From Bolinopsis microptera (lineage: Eukaryota > Ctenophora > Tentaculata > Lobata > Bolinopsidae), in NCBI RefSeq assembly GCF_026151205.1, contig NC_087080.1, positions 4,693,096 to 4,753,095 on the forward strand: a stretch of 60,000 bases of DNA, in the 5' to 3' direction. The notes under the pieces were generated by a model. The model had not been told where the DNA came from, made no database searches, and worked only from the letters and a program-made list of their open reading frames with translations. Every line of letters starts with the position of its first letter. Position 1 is the stretch's first letter. Position numbers and translations under genes: made by a program. Below are positions 11,287 to 21,477 of this stretch, one piece after another.

Positions 11287-11910
11287 ACCCTATATAAAAA
11301 TTCAATATAAATTCAATAGAAAACTAAATAAACACCCTTTAGAGAAACAAATTTTTTAGTGAAACAAATTTGAATTTTGATCTTTATTACAGATTAAACA
11401 TATCATATATAACCATAAAAGCCGCGCGTCGGCTGATTGCTTCAACTTGGATTGGTAGTAATTTCAGTTTACAGAAGCTGAAGGACGGCAGCTCAAAAGC
11501 CCCAGTGAACCATCGGAAAGATCAAGGACTCGAGTGCCAATAGTGGCTTTTTCGAACCCATTTTCGCCGATTTGCTGTGGCCCAGATGAGCCGCGCCCTG
11601 CTGCTTAACGGCACATGGTGGTTTTTGTTTAAATACTTATTTAAATTTAAGCGATAATTCATTTGGTGGTTTACAGTTTTTGAATCATGTTCATCATTTA
11701 TTTTTCGTTCAATTATCACGTTTTTACAATTCAGTCATACCATGCATAGTCAACATTGTTGAGGCAACCAGCTTCCGCAGTTCAATAATTGGAGACCGAA
11801 AAATATAAATTGATCGAAATTTACAATTCATCGTTATCAAATATAGTCAATAATATTCTTGATTCCATTTAGTACATAATAAGTTGGTTTTATTCTCTTG
11901 CAACACTATA

Positions 11911-12768
11911 GTAGAGGCTCTTACGGGCAAAAAGACGTGTTTTCTGCTACGAGTTTAGAGACCTAACCGCTAATTGGACACAATAGTATGATGTCTAAGG
12001 ATCGTTAATATGTTAAGAAGTATAAATTTGGCCTTATCAGTCACGTGCTATACCAATGCGCGTTTTAAACTTTGACAGTCTATTACTCTAAGGCAAATAG
12101 AGTAATTATATTCATATTTTGTCAGCAATAAGATCACATTATTTTCTATTTAGTGTGAAAATATGAGCTAGAACGGACATAATCTCGCTGAGTTATAGCT
12201 GTTTGAAATTTATGATGAACGCGCGGGTGCCAATTGATAACAACTAAATGCTTTTGCGCGTAGTGCGCGTCGAAAATTTGGCAAAAACGCTTGCGGAGTG
12301 AAAATATTCAAACTTCGATAAAGTATATGAAGTGGGTACTTCTCGGAAAGGAAAAATTTAGGCAAACACGATGTGACTATTTTTGGGTTGATTTAATACA
12401 ACTGCAAAAAATTATTCAAACTTCAAGCAAAAAAGTCACAATTTTTACCACTTTTTTGGATTTTTACCTCAGAACAAATAGAGGGATTTGTTTTATTTTT
12501 ATACAATCTTGTGCGGCTGTCTTTTAGCTATCTTTATGCAAGTTTTGCCGACATGCCAACAAAATTAACTTGCTCAAAATATCAAAAAACATGGTTTTTT
12601 GCCCTATTTTTGGCCCAAAAATCGGTTTTTTTGCGATTTTACCCCAGAACAACCAGTCCAATCATCTTGAAACCACTTTCAATCGATTCTACGGTCAAAA
12701 ATACGTCTAGTAAGGTGTATCTGGGGTCCCTAACGTATCGAGCAGACAATGCCCGTAAGAGCCTCTAC
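11911..12768. mobile_element. 858-bp non-autonomous DNA transposon with TA flanks
   Basis: A 19-bp perfect terminal inverted repeat, GTAGAGGCTCTTACGGGCA, is flanked by TA on both sides (11909-11910 and 12769-12770). Imperfect symmetry extends about 50 bp inward (tctgctacgag against ctcgtagcaga-like sequence). Small ORFs inside have no transposase motifs. A TA duplication suggests the Tc1/mariner group in the broad sense; the TIR was not recognised. Confidence 0.75.
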
Positions 12769-13381
12769 TACTACTGCACAACAAAAACTGCGCCTGTCCA
12801 CCAGCAACAGCGCAGTCATAGGTGTGCAGCCAAAGCTAGGCCACACACCCATGGCCGCGCCGGTTAAACAACTCTATATTCAATCGTTATATTAGGAAAT
12901 TTTAGTTAATTCTTTGATCACTCTTCAGTGCCGGTGGGCAGGCGCCCCGCATAGTTGGCTTTCCAAATTTACAGTCTCAAGAAAGCCGATACGGTAATCG
13001 AGTCCCGGAGCAGAACACACATTTATAAAATTGAAAAATTAAAATTAAAATTAAAATAACAAATTAGAAATTAAAAATTAAAAATTACATGACTACGAGA
13101 GTCCAGACAGGCGACAAACACACAAACCGGACGAAGAGAGGACCCACTGCTGAATTCGACATATAATGAATTGTTGAAAACATAATGATTCCTACACTAA
13201 TATGATCTTGAGGCATGCCCTGCATGTACTGTGCGAGTACATTGTAAATAATATCTGATAAGATGGGCCAAAAATAGCGGCACAGCGCGCAAAATGCGCG
13301 GCGTGACCGCCGAAATTTTATACTTTAGACATTAACATTTCAATCGGCTTTAGCGCTCAGCATATCTTCATTGAGTAGACA
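12769..13381 (-). other. Flank and 3' UTR/tail of LINE copy 1
   Basis: Downstream (minus strand) of the ORF2 stop is a non-coding stretch. It ends in AT-rich microsatellite-like sequence at about 13024-13086 (repeats of attaaa/ttaaaatt on the plus strand), a plausible 3' tail of the CR1-like element. The true 3' boundary was not defined. Confidence 0.4.
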
Positions 13382-16300
13382 TTAGAATTTCAGTTCGTTG
13401 GAATCGAAGTTCAGTTCACACCAATCTATTTCGTCGTACCTGGACTGCATGCCGAGTAACTCCTTTTTTATTGTGGATTTCACAAGGTTCGTTGATGTAG
13501 AGAAGTTGATATTGCTAGCAGTGTTTCTACAATCGTTCCACATTTTTGTCGATTGATATATGAAGGAGGTGGATGGGGTTGGAGTGATGAATCGATCAGC
13601 ACGTCTTGATGATCTGTTAAATAGATTTAGGAGTGGGACTGGGGATTCTAATTTATTGATTTTGAACATTTCCAATAAACATGTGTGTTTGAACAAACTG
13701 TGTATGGTTAGTAAACCATTTTTCTTAAATAGCGGTTTTGTGTGCTGTTTTTCATAGAAGTCGCTTCCTAATTTTTGCTTGTCTTTACTTCGTGTTCTAG
13801 CACAAGTTCTAAACTTTTCTAAGTACGCCTCTCGGTTACCAAATAGTATTCTAACACATTTCTTCTGAGTGATAAATATTGGTTCAAGCCTGTTGTTACT
13901 AAGGCCACCCCATACTGATATCCCAAATCGCAAGTGTGATTCAAATAGTGTGTAGTACAGTTCTTTGTAGAGTTTTTCTGGAATAATGTGCCGTATTCTA
14001 CAAATTTTCCCACTTTCACATTTCAGCTTTGTGTTGAGCGACCGTATATGAGCATCCCATTTAAGCTGATCATCAATAATAACACCAAGAAACTTCACCT
14101 TTTTGACTTGCTTTATTACTACATTGTTTAGAGTAAGTACGTGTTCTTCTTCATTATGTTCTACCTTGCTTTTTCTATTCGTTGGTTTAAAGTGAATGTA
14201 ACAGCATTTCTTAATGTTAATATGCAGGAGATTACATTTCATATACAGTTGTACCAGTTTGAGAATTTGGTTTGCTCGTTCATATAACTTTATCTTACAT
14301 TCATCCGCGACAAATATATTTGTATCGTCAGCAAATAGAATGAACTTGCCTAGTTCAGTTGCCCTATATAGGTCGTTGATATAAATAATAAATAGTAACG
14401 GACCAAGACAAGATCCCTGGGGTACTCCAAAGAGAACTGGAAGCTTGTCAGACTCTTCTCCTAGGACCGAGACGTATTGATATCTATTAGAGAGATAACT
14501 AGCAATGAGTTTGTTGGCATTGCCTCGAATTCCGTAATTATCTAGCTTACTCAGTAATTTGTCAGCTGAGATGGTATCGAATGCTTTGCTTAGATCAATG
14601 AATATTCCGAGCACGTGCTGCTTTTTATTAAGGCATGATTCTATATAATTCACTGAGAAATTCAGGGCATGACTAGTAGAGTGATTTTTACGGAATCCAT
14701 ACTGATTTTCATAGATCATATTTTGTGACTGGAAAAAGCTGTATAGCCTACTATATATAATTTTCTCGAATAACTTACCAAATACGGCTAAGGTAGAGAC
14801 TGGTCTATAGTTTTCAAGTAATTCTTCATTTTCTTTCTTGTATATGGGACTGATCCTGCCAATCTTTAAATCGTCCGGGAATATTCCCTCCTTCAAACAT
14901 TCATTGTATAGTACAGATAATAGGGGGGCGATAATTCTGGATGACGCTTTTACAACATGTATTGGGATATCAGACGATTTGCCATTTTTCAATTCTGATA
15001 TTATTTTACATACTTCATCGATTGTACAATCATGCATGTAAATACTGGTCGTGTTGGATTTTGGTAGGTAGTCATAGATACTGGGGATGCCATTAATTAA
15101 TAGTTCGCCGATTTCATTGTATGCCTCGTTAAGATTAGAAGCTAGGGAGACAAAGTACTTATTAAACTCATTAGCTATTACCCTACGATTAGTAATTTTT
15201 TCATTATTGATAGTAAATAGAGGTTTGGTTTGTCGTTTTCGTTTACCCCGTATTTGGTTAATTAATTCCCACGTCTTTTTACTGTTTCCGTGCAACTCTG
15301 CAAATTTTCCACCATAGAACTTAGATTGAGCATTGCGGCGATCTTTTTTGACCTTCCGCCTGCAGTCACTGTATTTTTTATACTTGTCACGTTTTGAGCA
15401 ACATATTGGGCATTGGCATGTCCCCCCTTTATTTTCAATTTCCCCAAATTTACATTTAACTTTTCTGACCTTTACCCATTTATCGTAAAGTTCGTGCTGA
15501 TATGAAATTTTGCCCACAAGGTCTGGTGTAATCCATGGGTTGTTCAGTGCTGTTCTTTTAGAGCATTTAGGGGTTTCTAACTTACAAGTTCTATCTATAC
15601 AGTCCTTAAATATGTCGTGAAATGTTGTAAAATTGTCGATAACATTATTATTGAGATCATGTTCCAGAGTCTGTAAAAAAGCTTTTACATTCGGTTTGTT
15701 GTAATCATAATACTGTTTGTATTTCAGGTCAATTCTGCTAGAGTCCAAGTTTCTATCAAAGATTTGGAAGATGGGTGAGTGGTGTGATATACGGTCAGTC
15801 AGTATTCCAGAAGCTACTATACTCTCTACGTCGTTAGTTATTATGTTATCAATACAGGATGCTTTGCAGCCTGGTTTCTCATGTGTTGCTAACGAAATTA
15901 GGGGGAAAAATCCTTTACTTAATAGTATTTCTTCATAGCGTTGTACGATTGTGCTATTCTTATCGTGTAAATCAATGTTAAAATCACCCGCTAGGTAACT
16001 ACACTTGGGGAGACTGTCAAGGATGTCAGAGAGTTCAGATAGTGCAACATTGACATTACCACTTGGAGGACGGTACATTACACCAACTGTTACTGGGGAA
16101 GTTGTACTACTTACGGCCACAAAAAGAGTTTCTAAATGTTCAGTGATATGGGATACATTGCCGTTTACTCTGGCACTAAGAGTGTCACAAACATAGAGAG
16201 CCACTCCAGTGCCCTTTTTTTTATCTGGTATTGTGTTTTGGTAGAAACTGTTGTATCCAGTTAATTGATACAAACTGCTGGATTCAGGACCTTCATTTGT

Positions 16301-16750
16301 TTCCGCTAAGGCTATGATCGAGAATTTCTTGGTGAGCCTATGGGATTCAATAGCGAAAGTGTCGAAATTTGACTTATTGCCGTCGATGTTTTGGAAGAGA
16401 AGCGATGGAAATTCATTCATTTGATTATCTAGTGCTTTGTTGAATTCCTTGACATTGTACGATACGCAGTTATTTAGTATTTGATCTACTTTTATGATAG
16501 TGTCATCCACTTCACTACTTTCAATATCACTTAAATTAGTGCATGCAAGTCGAAATGGATTGTAACGAATAACTGCTAAATGTACGCACTTGGGACAGTA
16601 AAAATCGTCAGATAATGTGTCATTGTTAATGGATTTGGTATAGCACTTATGGTGCATTGGGCAGTCGCATTCACAGCATTCAACAATGAATTGTCCTACG
16701 TTAATGAACTTCGCACAGACTAGGCATACCTCTTTACTCAGGGGAGTCAG
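13382..16750 (-). CDS. CR1-like LINE copy 1, ORF2: PHD-like finger, EEP endonuclease, reverse transcriptase
   Basis: The frame is intact from the PHD-like Cys/His cluster to TAA at 13382-13384. The family's ATG is replaced here by CTG (16750-16748), overlapping the ORF1 stop as CTGA. The first ATG, at 16657, would cut the finger in half (1,091 aa against 1,122 aa), so the non-AUG or re-initiation start is preferred. Endonuclease motifs are ETN, YRPPSG, GDFNIDL, SCIDNIITN and SHHSPI. A Cys cluster, C-x-C-x2-C-C, lies between endonuclease and RT. RT motifs are FIDLSKAFDT, GVPQGSCLGPLLF and FADDTN. The product would nick target DNA and prime reverse transcription of the element RNA. It looks recently functional apart from the start codon. 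Confidence 0.93.
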   Translation of the reverse strand: MTPLSKEVCLVCAKFINVGQFIVECCECDCPMHHKCYTKSINNDTLSDDFYCPKCVHLAVIRYNPFRLACTNLSDIESSEVDDTIIKVDQILNNCVSYNVKEFNKALDNQMNEFPSLLFQNIDGNKSNFDTFAIESHRLTKKFSIIALAETNEGPESSSLYQLTGYNSFYQNTIPDKKKGTGVALYVCDTLSARVNGNVSHITEHLETLFVAVSSTTSPVTVGVMYRPPSGNVNVALSELSDILDSLPKCSYLAGDFNIDLHDKNSTIVQRYEEILLSKGFFPLISLATHEKPGCKASCIDNIITNDVESIVASGILTDRISHHSPIFQIFDRNLDSSRIDLKYKQYYDYNKPNVKAFLQTLEHDLNNNVIDNFTTFHDIFKDCIDRTCKLETPKCSKRTALNNPWITPDLVGKISYQHELYDKWVKVRKVKCKFGEIENKGGTCQCPICCSKRDKYKKYSDCRRKVKKDRRNAQSKFYGGKFAELHGNSKKTWELINQIRGKRKRQTKPLFTINNEKITNRRVIANEFNKYFVSLASNLNEAYNEIGELLINGIPSIYDYLPKSNTTSIYMHDCTIDEVCKIISELKNGKSSDIPIHVVKASSRIIAPLLSVLYNECLKEGIFPDDLKIGRISPIYKKENEELLENYRPVSTLAVFGKLFEKIIYSRLYSFFQSQNMIYENQYGFRKNHSTSHALNFSVNYIESCLNKKQHVLGIFIDLSKAFDTISADKLLSKLDNYGIRGNANKLIASYLSNRYQYVSVLGEESDKLPVLFGVPQGSCLGPLLFIIYINDLYRATELGKFILFADDTNIFVADECKIKLYERANQILKLVQLYMKCNLLHINIKKCCYIHFKPTNRKSKVEHNEEEHVLTLNNVVIKQVKKVKFLGVIIDDQLKWDAHIRSLNTKLKCESGKICRIRHIIPEKLYKELYYTLFESHLRFGISVWGGLSNNRLEPIFITQKKCVRILFGNREAYLEKFRTCARTRSKDKQKLGSDFYEKQHTKPLFKKNGLLTIHSLFKHTCLLEMFKINKLESPVPLLNLFNRSSRRADRFITPTPSTSFIYQSTKMWNDCRNTASNINFSTSTNLVKSTIKKELLGMQSRYDEIDWCELNFDSNELKF

Positions 16751-18975
16751 AATGGCTGGTAACCATCCTGGTGTCGAGACTCAGCAGCAGTAGTAGAACC
16801 CGTCCCACTCAACACGTTCCGATATGAGCGTCCATCAACCTCGTCTGTTCTCCTTTTCCTTCTATCAACTCCTCCATTCATTCTAAGAAGCACTGTGTTA
16901 CGAATCAAAGTGCCTAGTTTAGCTGTACCCCTCCAGTTAAGGTGGAGATAATCTGGTCGCTGGTCTCGGCCGATGTTTCTGGAGAACTGTTGGCTAAGAA
17001 GCCCAGCATCATCACAGAACCCACCGAACCCATCAACGTAAGTCACACCAAAATTTGAAGGGATCAGCTCTGTCAGAATAAGGCGGTTAAAGCAAACAAC
17101 TTTTCTATTCAGTTCAGCAAGCTTTGTAGGCAGGGCTGGACAAACATATACATGTGCCTTAGGGTTAATAGCATGAATTTTCTCAATCTTTTTAATAAAG
17201 GGAATAAATACATTTCGTTTAATATCAGCTGTATTCTTGATCTCAGGTTTTTTAAGATCATTAATCGCACACATCAAAACAACGTTACGATAACCACATG
17301 TGACATATGGGTCAATCTGGTCAACCACTGGTGCAAAATATTGCCTCCCAGGGAACCATTGTCCAAACGATTTCCTGGCATCTGACCCAAACTTAAGCCC
17401 CCCTGTATGACTGTCTCCTATGATGCACGTAGAGTTCTTGTTCCTGAAGCTAACTGAACGAAAAGTTAGGCTGTATCTGACCCCACCAGTTATTGCCCCA
17501 TCCATGATACAGTGGCTGTAATACTCTTGGCTACTTCGTGTCATGCGATACATGGATCTTGGAACACATGGGTGGTCAAGGACTATATCATCCGTCTTCT
17601 TGTCAAAGAATTTGATGCTGCACTGGCCTCCGATGGACACAGTGAAAATTTCGGATTCGGGGTGGATGGTGGCTTCATCATCCGAATGTTTTGGTAGGGA
17701 GCCATCCTCTTTGAAGCGGTTGATCAGCAGACTATTGATCTTCGGTTTCTCACCACTACAGAATGCCCCATTGATTTTGTCCATCAGTTTGGAGAAGCTG
17801 GTTGACTCTAGCTGACCATTGGGTGACTTGGAGCCATTATACTTGTATGGTTCTCCCAGAGAATACACAGCACGAGCTCCTTCCACAACAAAATCCTCGT
17901 CAAGTGATTGACAGGCAAGGAGGAGAAGATCCTGCTCTTCTGTGGTGATAAACTCTTCTATAGCGCCTACAACTGGTTCTTCTCTTGATTTGAGATGCTC
18001 ATTAGCTGTTAGGTCTGGGCCAGGGGCAAGTGAAGAATTGGTAAGTTGGGCATTTAAATGGTCAGAAGAAGCCAAAGAATTTTGCTCAAGAGTGTTCAAA
18101 GACTGTCTAATGGCTGTTAGCTCCTGATTCGTCTCCAGAGACTGCTTGGAATTTAGCTCCTGCAGATTCTTCTCTATTTTTTCCATGAGATCGTTGGTCT
18201 TGGAGGAAGATTGAGCACTTACTTGAGGAGTAGAAAAGTCCTGCAGTTGCTTGTTCAACACTTTAATCTGTTCTGTTAGGCCACTATCAGACTCAGAAAC
18301 CTTTCCGAGTGTAGAGTCAACTGAAGTTTTCAGCTGCTTTAGATCTCCTTCCATCACTTCAACCCATGCTGGAGCAGTGCCCTTGTCACTTACCAGTAGG
18401 TGCTTGATATGGAGGTCAAGGTTCTGGATGGCAGCAATGCTGTCGTTTAGACTGTCAAAGTCAACCTTTGCAAGCTTTTCACCAAAAGCTGTGATGGTAT
18501 TAAGCTTCTCTGTGGCAATAGCAGTCTCACACTGACTGTTAGATTTTTGAAGTGTCAGAGTGTTCCTACACACATAACACACATCTTCAGCAGTTTCGAA
18601 TGTGGGGATTGGTGAAACCAAACAAAAAGGGCAGTGCCAATTGGTCATGCTGTTGACATTTTTCTGGTTGAGTCCATTCATAGTTAGACAGTCTATGTGC
18701 CAATATTGCTTGCACTTTACACAGTCAATCTTCCATGACGATATTGACTTACTACATGGACATTTCGTCTTGTCCCTGTGTGAACTGTCAAACTTTGGGG
18801 GTGTTACATCACTGTCTACAACAATAGTTTCACAAGATACATCCTTTCCCTTCGCCTCTGGTCCTGGAGTGTTGTTCTTGATTCGGGACTTTGCCTTTTT
18901 GTCCGCAGGGGAAGGAATCCGAGACATATTGGTGATAGATGAGGCTCTCTTGTTACTCTTGTTGTTGTCACCCAT
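16747..18975 (-). CDS. CR1-like LINE copy 1, ORF1: PHD + AlkB-like dioxygenase + SGNH esterase
   Basis: 742 aa from ATG 18975 to TGA 16749-16747. Residue numbers here are about +3 because of an upstream in-frame TTG. A PHD finger lies at 75-122 (C-x-C, C-x2-C, H-x2-C, C-x2-C), followed by an extra CYVC. The middle, 150-310, is heptad-like and probably coiled coil. An AlkB-type Fe(II)/2OG dioxygenase spans about 370-512: HSD at 433-435 and H491 as the likely iron triad, and RYSLTFR at 503-509 as the 2-oxoglutarate site. An SGNH/GDSL hydrolase spans about 517-700: GDSH with Ser525, AIND (575-576) and D-x2-H (678, 681). PHD and esterase are known in CR1 ORF1; the AlkB part is the surprising piece. 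It probably acts as an RNA-associated ORF1p; the enzymatic roles are inference. Confidence 0.9.
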   Translation of the reverse strand: MGDNNKSNKRASSITNMSRIPSPADKKAKSRIKNNTPGPEAKGKDVSCETIVVDSDVTPPKFDSSHRDKTKCPCSKSISSWKIDCVKCKQYWHIDCLTMNGLNQKNVNSMTNWHCPFCLVSPIPTFETAEDVCYVCRNTLTLQKSNSQCETAIATEKLNTITAFGEKLAKVDFDSLNDSIAAIQNLDLHIKHLLVSDKGTAPAWVEVMEGDLKQLKTSVDSTLGKVSESDSGLTEQIKVLNKQLQDFSTPQVSAQSSSKTNDLMEKIEKNLQELNSKQSLETNQELTAIRQSLNTLEQNSLASSDHLNAQLTNSSLAPGPDLTANEHLKSREEPVVGAIEEFITTEEQDLLLLACQSLDEDFVVEGARAVYSLGEPYKYNGSKSPNGQLESTSFSKLMDKINGAFCSGEKPKINSLLINRFKEDGSLPKHSDDEATIHPESEIFTVSIGGQCSIKFFDKKTDDIVLDHPCVPRSMYRMTRSSQEYYSHCIMDGAITGGVRYSLTFRSVSFRNKNSTCIIGDSHTGGLKFGSDARKSFGQWFPGRQYFAPVVDQIDPYVTCGYRNVVLMCAINDLKKPEIKNTADIKRNVFIPFIKKIEKIHAINPKAHVYVCPALPTKLAELNRKVVCFNRLILTELIPSNFGVTYVDGFGGFCDDAGLLSQQFSRNIGRDQRPDYLHLNWRGTAKLGTLIRNTVLLRMNGGVDRRKRRTDEVDGRSYRNVLSGTGSTTAAESRHQDGYQPF

Positions 18976-19314
18976 ACTCAGCAAACGTTAAAACAAACAG
19001 CCAGCAAAAGTCAAAACAATCAGCTGTTAAGGCAACGTGTAAACTTACGGCACCCCTTTGAGGGAATTACGACATACTTTCCCTGAACTCAAATTATTTG
19101 TTATATAGCAGCGCTGAAAGTATTAAAAAAAAAGTAAGTAGTATAAGTAAGCCAGTTTAAAGAACTGGCTCCAAATTTATATCTAATTCTGCTATTTTTA
19201 CTGCACTACTACTTTTTAACCCTCTCTCTCCTCTAAGAGCTATGACTGTTGTTCTCAAAAGGTCAAATCTTACTCCCTTCCTAATAAATACTATTACTTA
19301 TATTTGATTTGAGA
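18976..19314. promoter_or_regulatory. 339-bp spacer between head-to-head LINEs (5' UTRs)
   Basis: The spacer separates the ATGs of two oppositely oriented CR1-like elements. It contains a run of A (about 19123-19131), an inverted gccagttt..aactggc at 19152-19170 and pyrimidine-rich sequence before the plus-strand ATG. It must contain both 5' UTRs if both copies are full-length. No TATA box or clear boundary between the two elements was seen. Confidence 0.5.
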
Positions 19315-21477
19315 ATGGCGACAAATAGGAAGAATTCAGGTACTCCTAAAACATCTAATAGCTTGTCTCGCAACATTTTAGCTGAATCTACAGTGGACAA
19401 TGAAGATCAGGAAAACAGGAAACATAGGGACAAGAAGAAATGTCCATGTCAACGCTCTTTTAACGGTAAAGTTTACCTCATTGACTGTTCTAAGTGTCAT
19501 CAAGAGTGGCATGTGGACTGCCTGTCTATGAAGGGTATAACGAGGTCAGCTATCAACTCCATGGTAGAATGGCTGTGCCCATACTGCTTCGTGGCACCAG
19601 TATCAACACTGAAGAAACAGAGAGGTGAATTTTGCTACAGCTGCAGGAACACAAGGGCTTTGCAACAGGCCAACTCAGATTTTGAAGCATCTACAGCTGT
19701 TAAGAATCTTGAAACTGTCAGTGCACTCGTGGCATCAGCAAGCTCAGCAGGCTCAGCTCTTGAAAAATTTGACTTCGAACAGTTCTCTAGGAACCTTGAC
19801 ACTCTCTCCCAGTTCGACGTTCACCTTCAACACCTGCTTCTTAAAGAGAACTCCCTTAATGGGCTAAATAATGAAATAAAGCTTCAGGACAAATCATTAG
19901 AATCAATCAATACTAATATTGCCGAACTTCAGAAGGACCTGAAACTTCTGTCATCCAGACCATCTACAGAACCATCCTCACCCTCAGCTTCATCTGAGCA
20001 GTTTCTGAAGGACATCTCTGAACAGCTCACTGTACTCTGTGCCAATGAGCACACTGCAGCTGCAGGCATAAGTGAATTGAAACAATCCTTAGACTCATTA
20101 CAGCCATTGCATAATCCTGGCCCCTGCATTCCTCCCACCCCATTGCATCCAGGACCTCCTACTCAGCACCTTCGTTCTCCAGTCCCTACAGTCCCTGTGC
20201 AGCTACCCAATCATGAGCAGAAACCTGTGGAAATGTTCAAAGATGACTACATTGATCAGCAAACAGCAAATGATTTAGGAGAACTTTTTGTTAAGGACAG
20301 CAGTCACTTCAAAGTTGAGAACGACCGCTCCTGCCTAACATATGGGGAAAGGTATGATTACCCAGGTTCCAAGTCATCTGAAAAGCCACAGGCAATACCA
20401 TCGGTTCTCAAGGAACTCATTGACAAAATCAATAATGAGTTCTGCCAGGGTGATCTACCTCAGATCAACAGCTGCTTAGTAAATCGGTTTGAAGGAACAG
20501 ACAGCAAGCTACCTAGACACTCTGATGACGAGGCTACCATCCATCCAGAGTCTAAAATATTTACTGTCTCGCTTGGTTCTGCATGTCAGGTTTCTTTCTC
20601 TGACTCTCACACAGGCACTGATAAGCACAAGCAGCAATGTGACCCACGGTCCTTGTATGTTATGACACGTCATAGCCAAGCACTGTTCGACCATCGTATT
20701 GATGCAGGTGATATAGAAGGGCTACGTTACAGCATCACACTTAGATCCGTGAATTCGTTGAACAGAAATGCCACATGCATCATCGGGGATTCAAACACTG
20801 GAGGCTTGAAATTTGGTACTGATCCTGCTAAGTCATTCGGCAAGTGGTTACCTGGCAAACGCATCTTCGCTCCGGTCATTGATAATATAGATCCTTATGT
20901 CACGTTGGGGTATAGAAACTGTGTAATATTGTGCGGGGTCAACGACCTCAAAAACGAAGACGTCAAGAACCAACATGACATTGAAATTATTTATAACGCA
21001 TTAGCTTCAAAGATTGCACAGATACAATCTGTCAATCCGTGTATACATGTTTTTGTTTGTCCAGCAATTCCCTCTAAACGTGCTGACTTAAATAGAAAAC
21101 TTATATATTTTAACAGTTTGATTCGACGTAGGCTGCTCCCGTCCAATTTTGGTGTCAGTTATGTGGATGGATTTGATGAGTTCTGTGATAGAGATGGTCT
21201 ACTTGACCGCTCTCTCTCTCGCGACCTCAACAAACACCAAAAACCAGACTTCCTTCACCTCAACTGGAGGGGACTAGCAAAGTTAGGTCAATTTATTCGT
21301 AACACTGTTCTTCTCAGGATTAACGGTGGTATCGACAAAAGAAAGAGGAGGTCCACAAAGGTAGACAGTAGATCCTTCAGGGATGTGACTGCTGGAAGAG
21401 AAACTGGTCCTGTTGTTCCTGCTGCTGCTAGTCAGGGTCACGTGGATGGCTACCAACCACATGACTCCCCTCATTAA
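19315..21477 (+). CDS. CR1-like LINE copy 2, ORF1: PHD + AlkB-like dioxygenase + SGNH esterase
   Basis: 720 aa, starting at ATG 19315 and ending with TAA 21475-21477. It has the same architecture as copy 1 but a clearly divergent sequence. The order is a C4HC3-type PHD finger near residues 45-95 and an extra CYSC, a coiled-coil-like segment, and a proline-rich linker (PGPCIPPTPLHPGPP). Next is the AlkB domain with HSDDE, FTVSLG, a downstream DHRI histidine and RYSITLR. Last is the SGNH domain with GDSNTGG, CGVND and DFLHLNWRG. All expected iron, 2OG and Ser/Asp/His residues remain, arguing that both enzymatic domains are under selection. It overlaps the start of ORF2. The AlkB part resembles the short AlkB domains of some plant RNA-virus replicases in motif style; that is recalled family knowledge, not a search result. 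Confidence 0.92.
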   Translation: MATNRKNSGTPKTSNSLSRNILAESTVDNEDQENRKHRDKKKCPCQRSFNGKVYLIDCSKCHQEWHVDCLSMKGITRSAINSMVEWLCPYCFVAPVSTLKKQRGEFCYSCRNTRALQQANSDFEASTAVKNLETVSALVASASSAGSALEKFDFEQFSRNLDTLSQFDVHLQHLLLKENSLNGLNNEIKLQDKSLESINTNIAELQKDLKLLSSRPSTEPSSPSASSEQFLKDISEQLTVLCANEHTAAAGISELKQSLDSLQPLHNPGPCIPPTPLHPGPPTQHLRSPVPTVPVQLPNHEQKPVEMFKDDYIDQQTANDLGELFVKDSSHFKVENDRSCLTYGERYDYPGSKSSEKPQAIPSVLKELIDKINNEFCQGDLPQINSCLVNRFEGTDSKLPRHSDDEATIHPESKIFTVSLGSACQVSFSDSHTGTDKHKQQCDPRSLYVMTRHSQALFDHRIDAGDIEGLRYSITLRSVNSLNRNATCIIGDSNTGGLKFGTDPAKSFGKWLPGKRIFAPVIDNIDPYVTLGYRNCVILCGVNDLKNEDVKNQHDIEIIYNALASKIAQIQSVNPCIHVFVCPAIPSKRADLNRKLIYFNSLIRRRLLPSNFGVSYVDGFDEFCDRDGLLDRSLSRDLNKHQKPDFLHLNWRGLAKLGQFIRNTVLLRINGGIDKRKRRSTKVDSRSFRDVTAGRETGPVVPAAASQGHVDGYQPHDSPH

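Noticed and set aside
12291-12867. Two plus-strand ORFs of 78 and 118 aa
   Set aside because: They lie in a non-autonomous inverted-repeat element, cross its end, and show no transposase motif or splice context.
15087-18991. Several 60-130 aa ORFs antisense to LINE copy 1
   Set aside because: Shadows of the long ORF1/ORF2 reading frames on the other strand.
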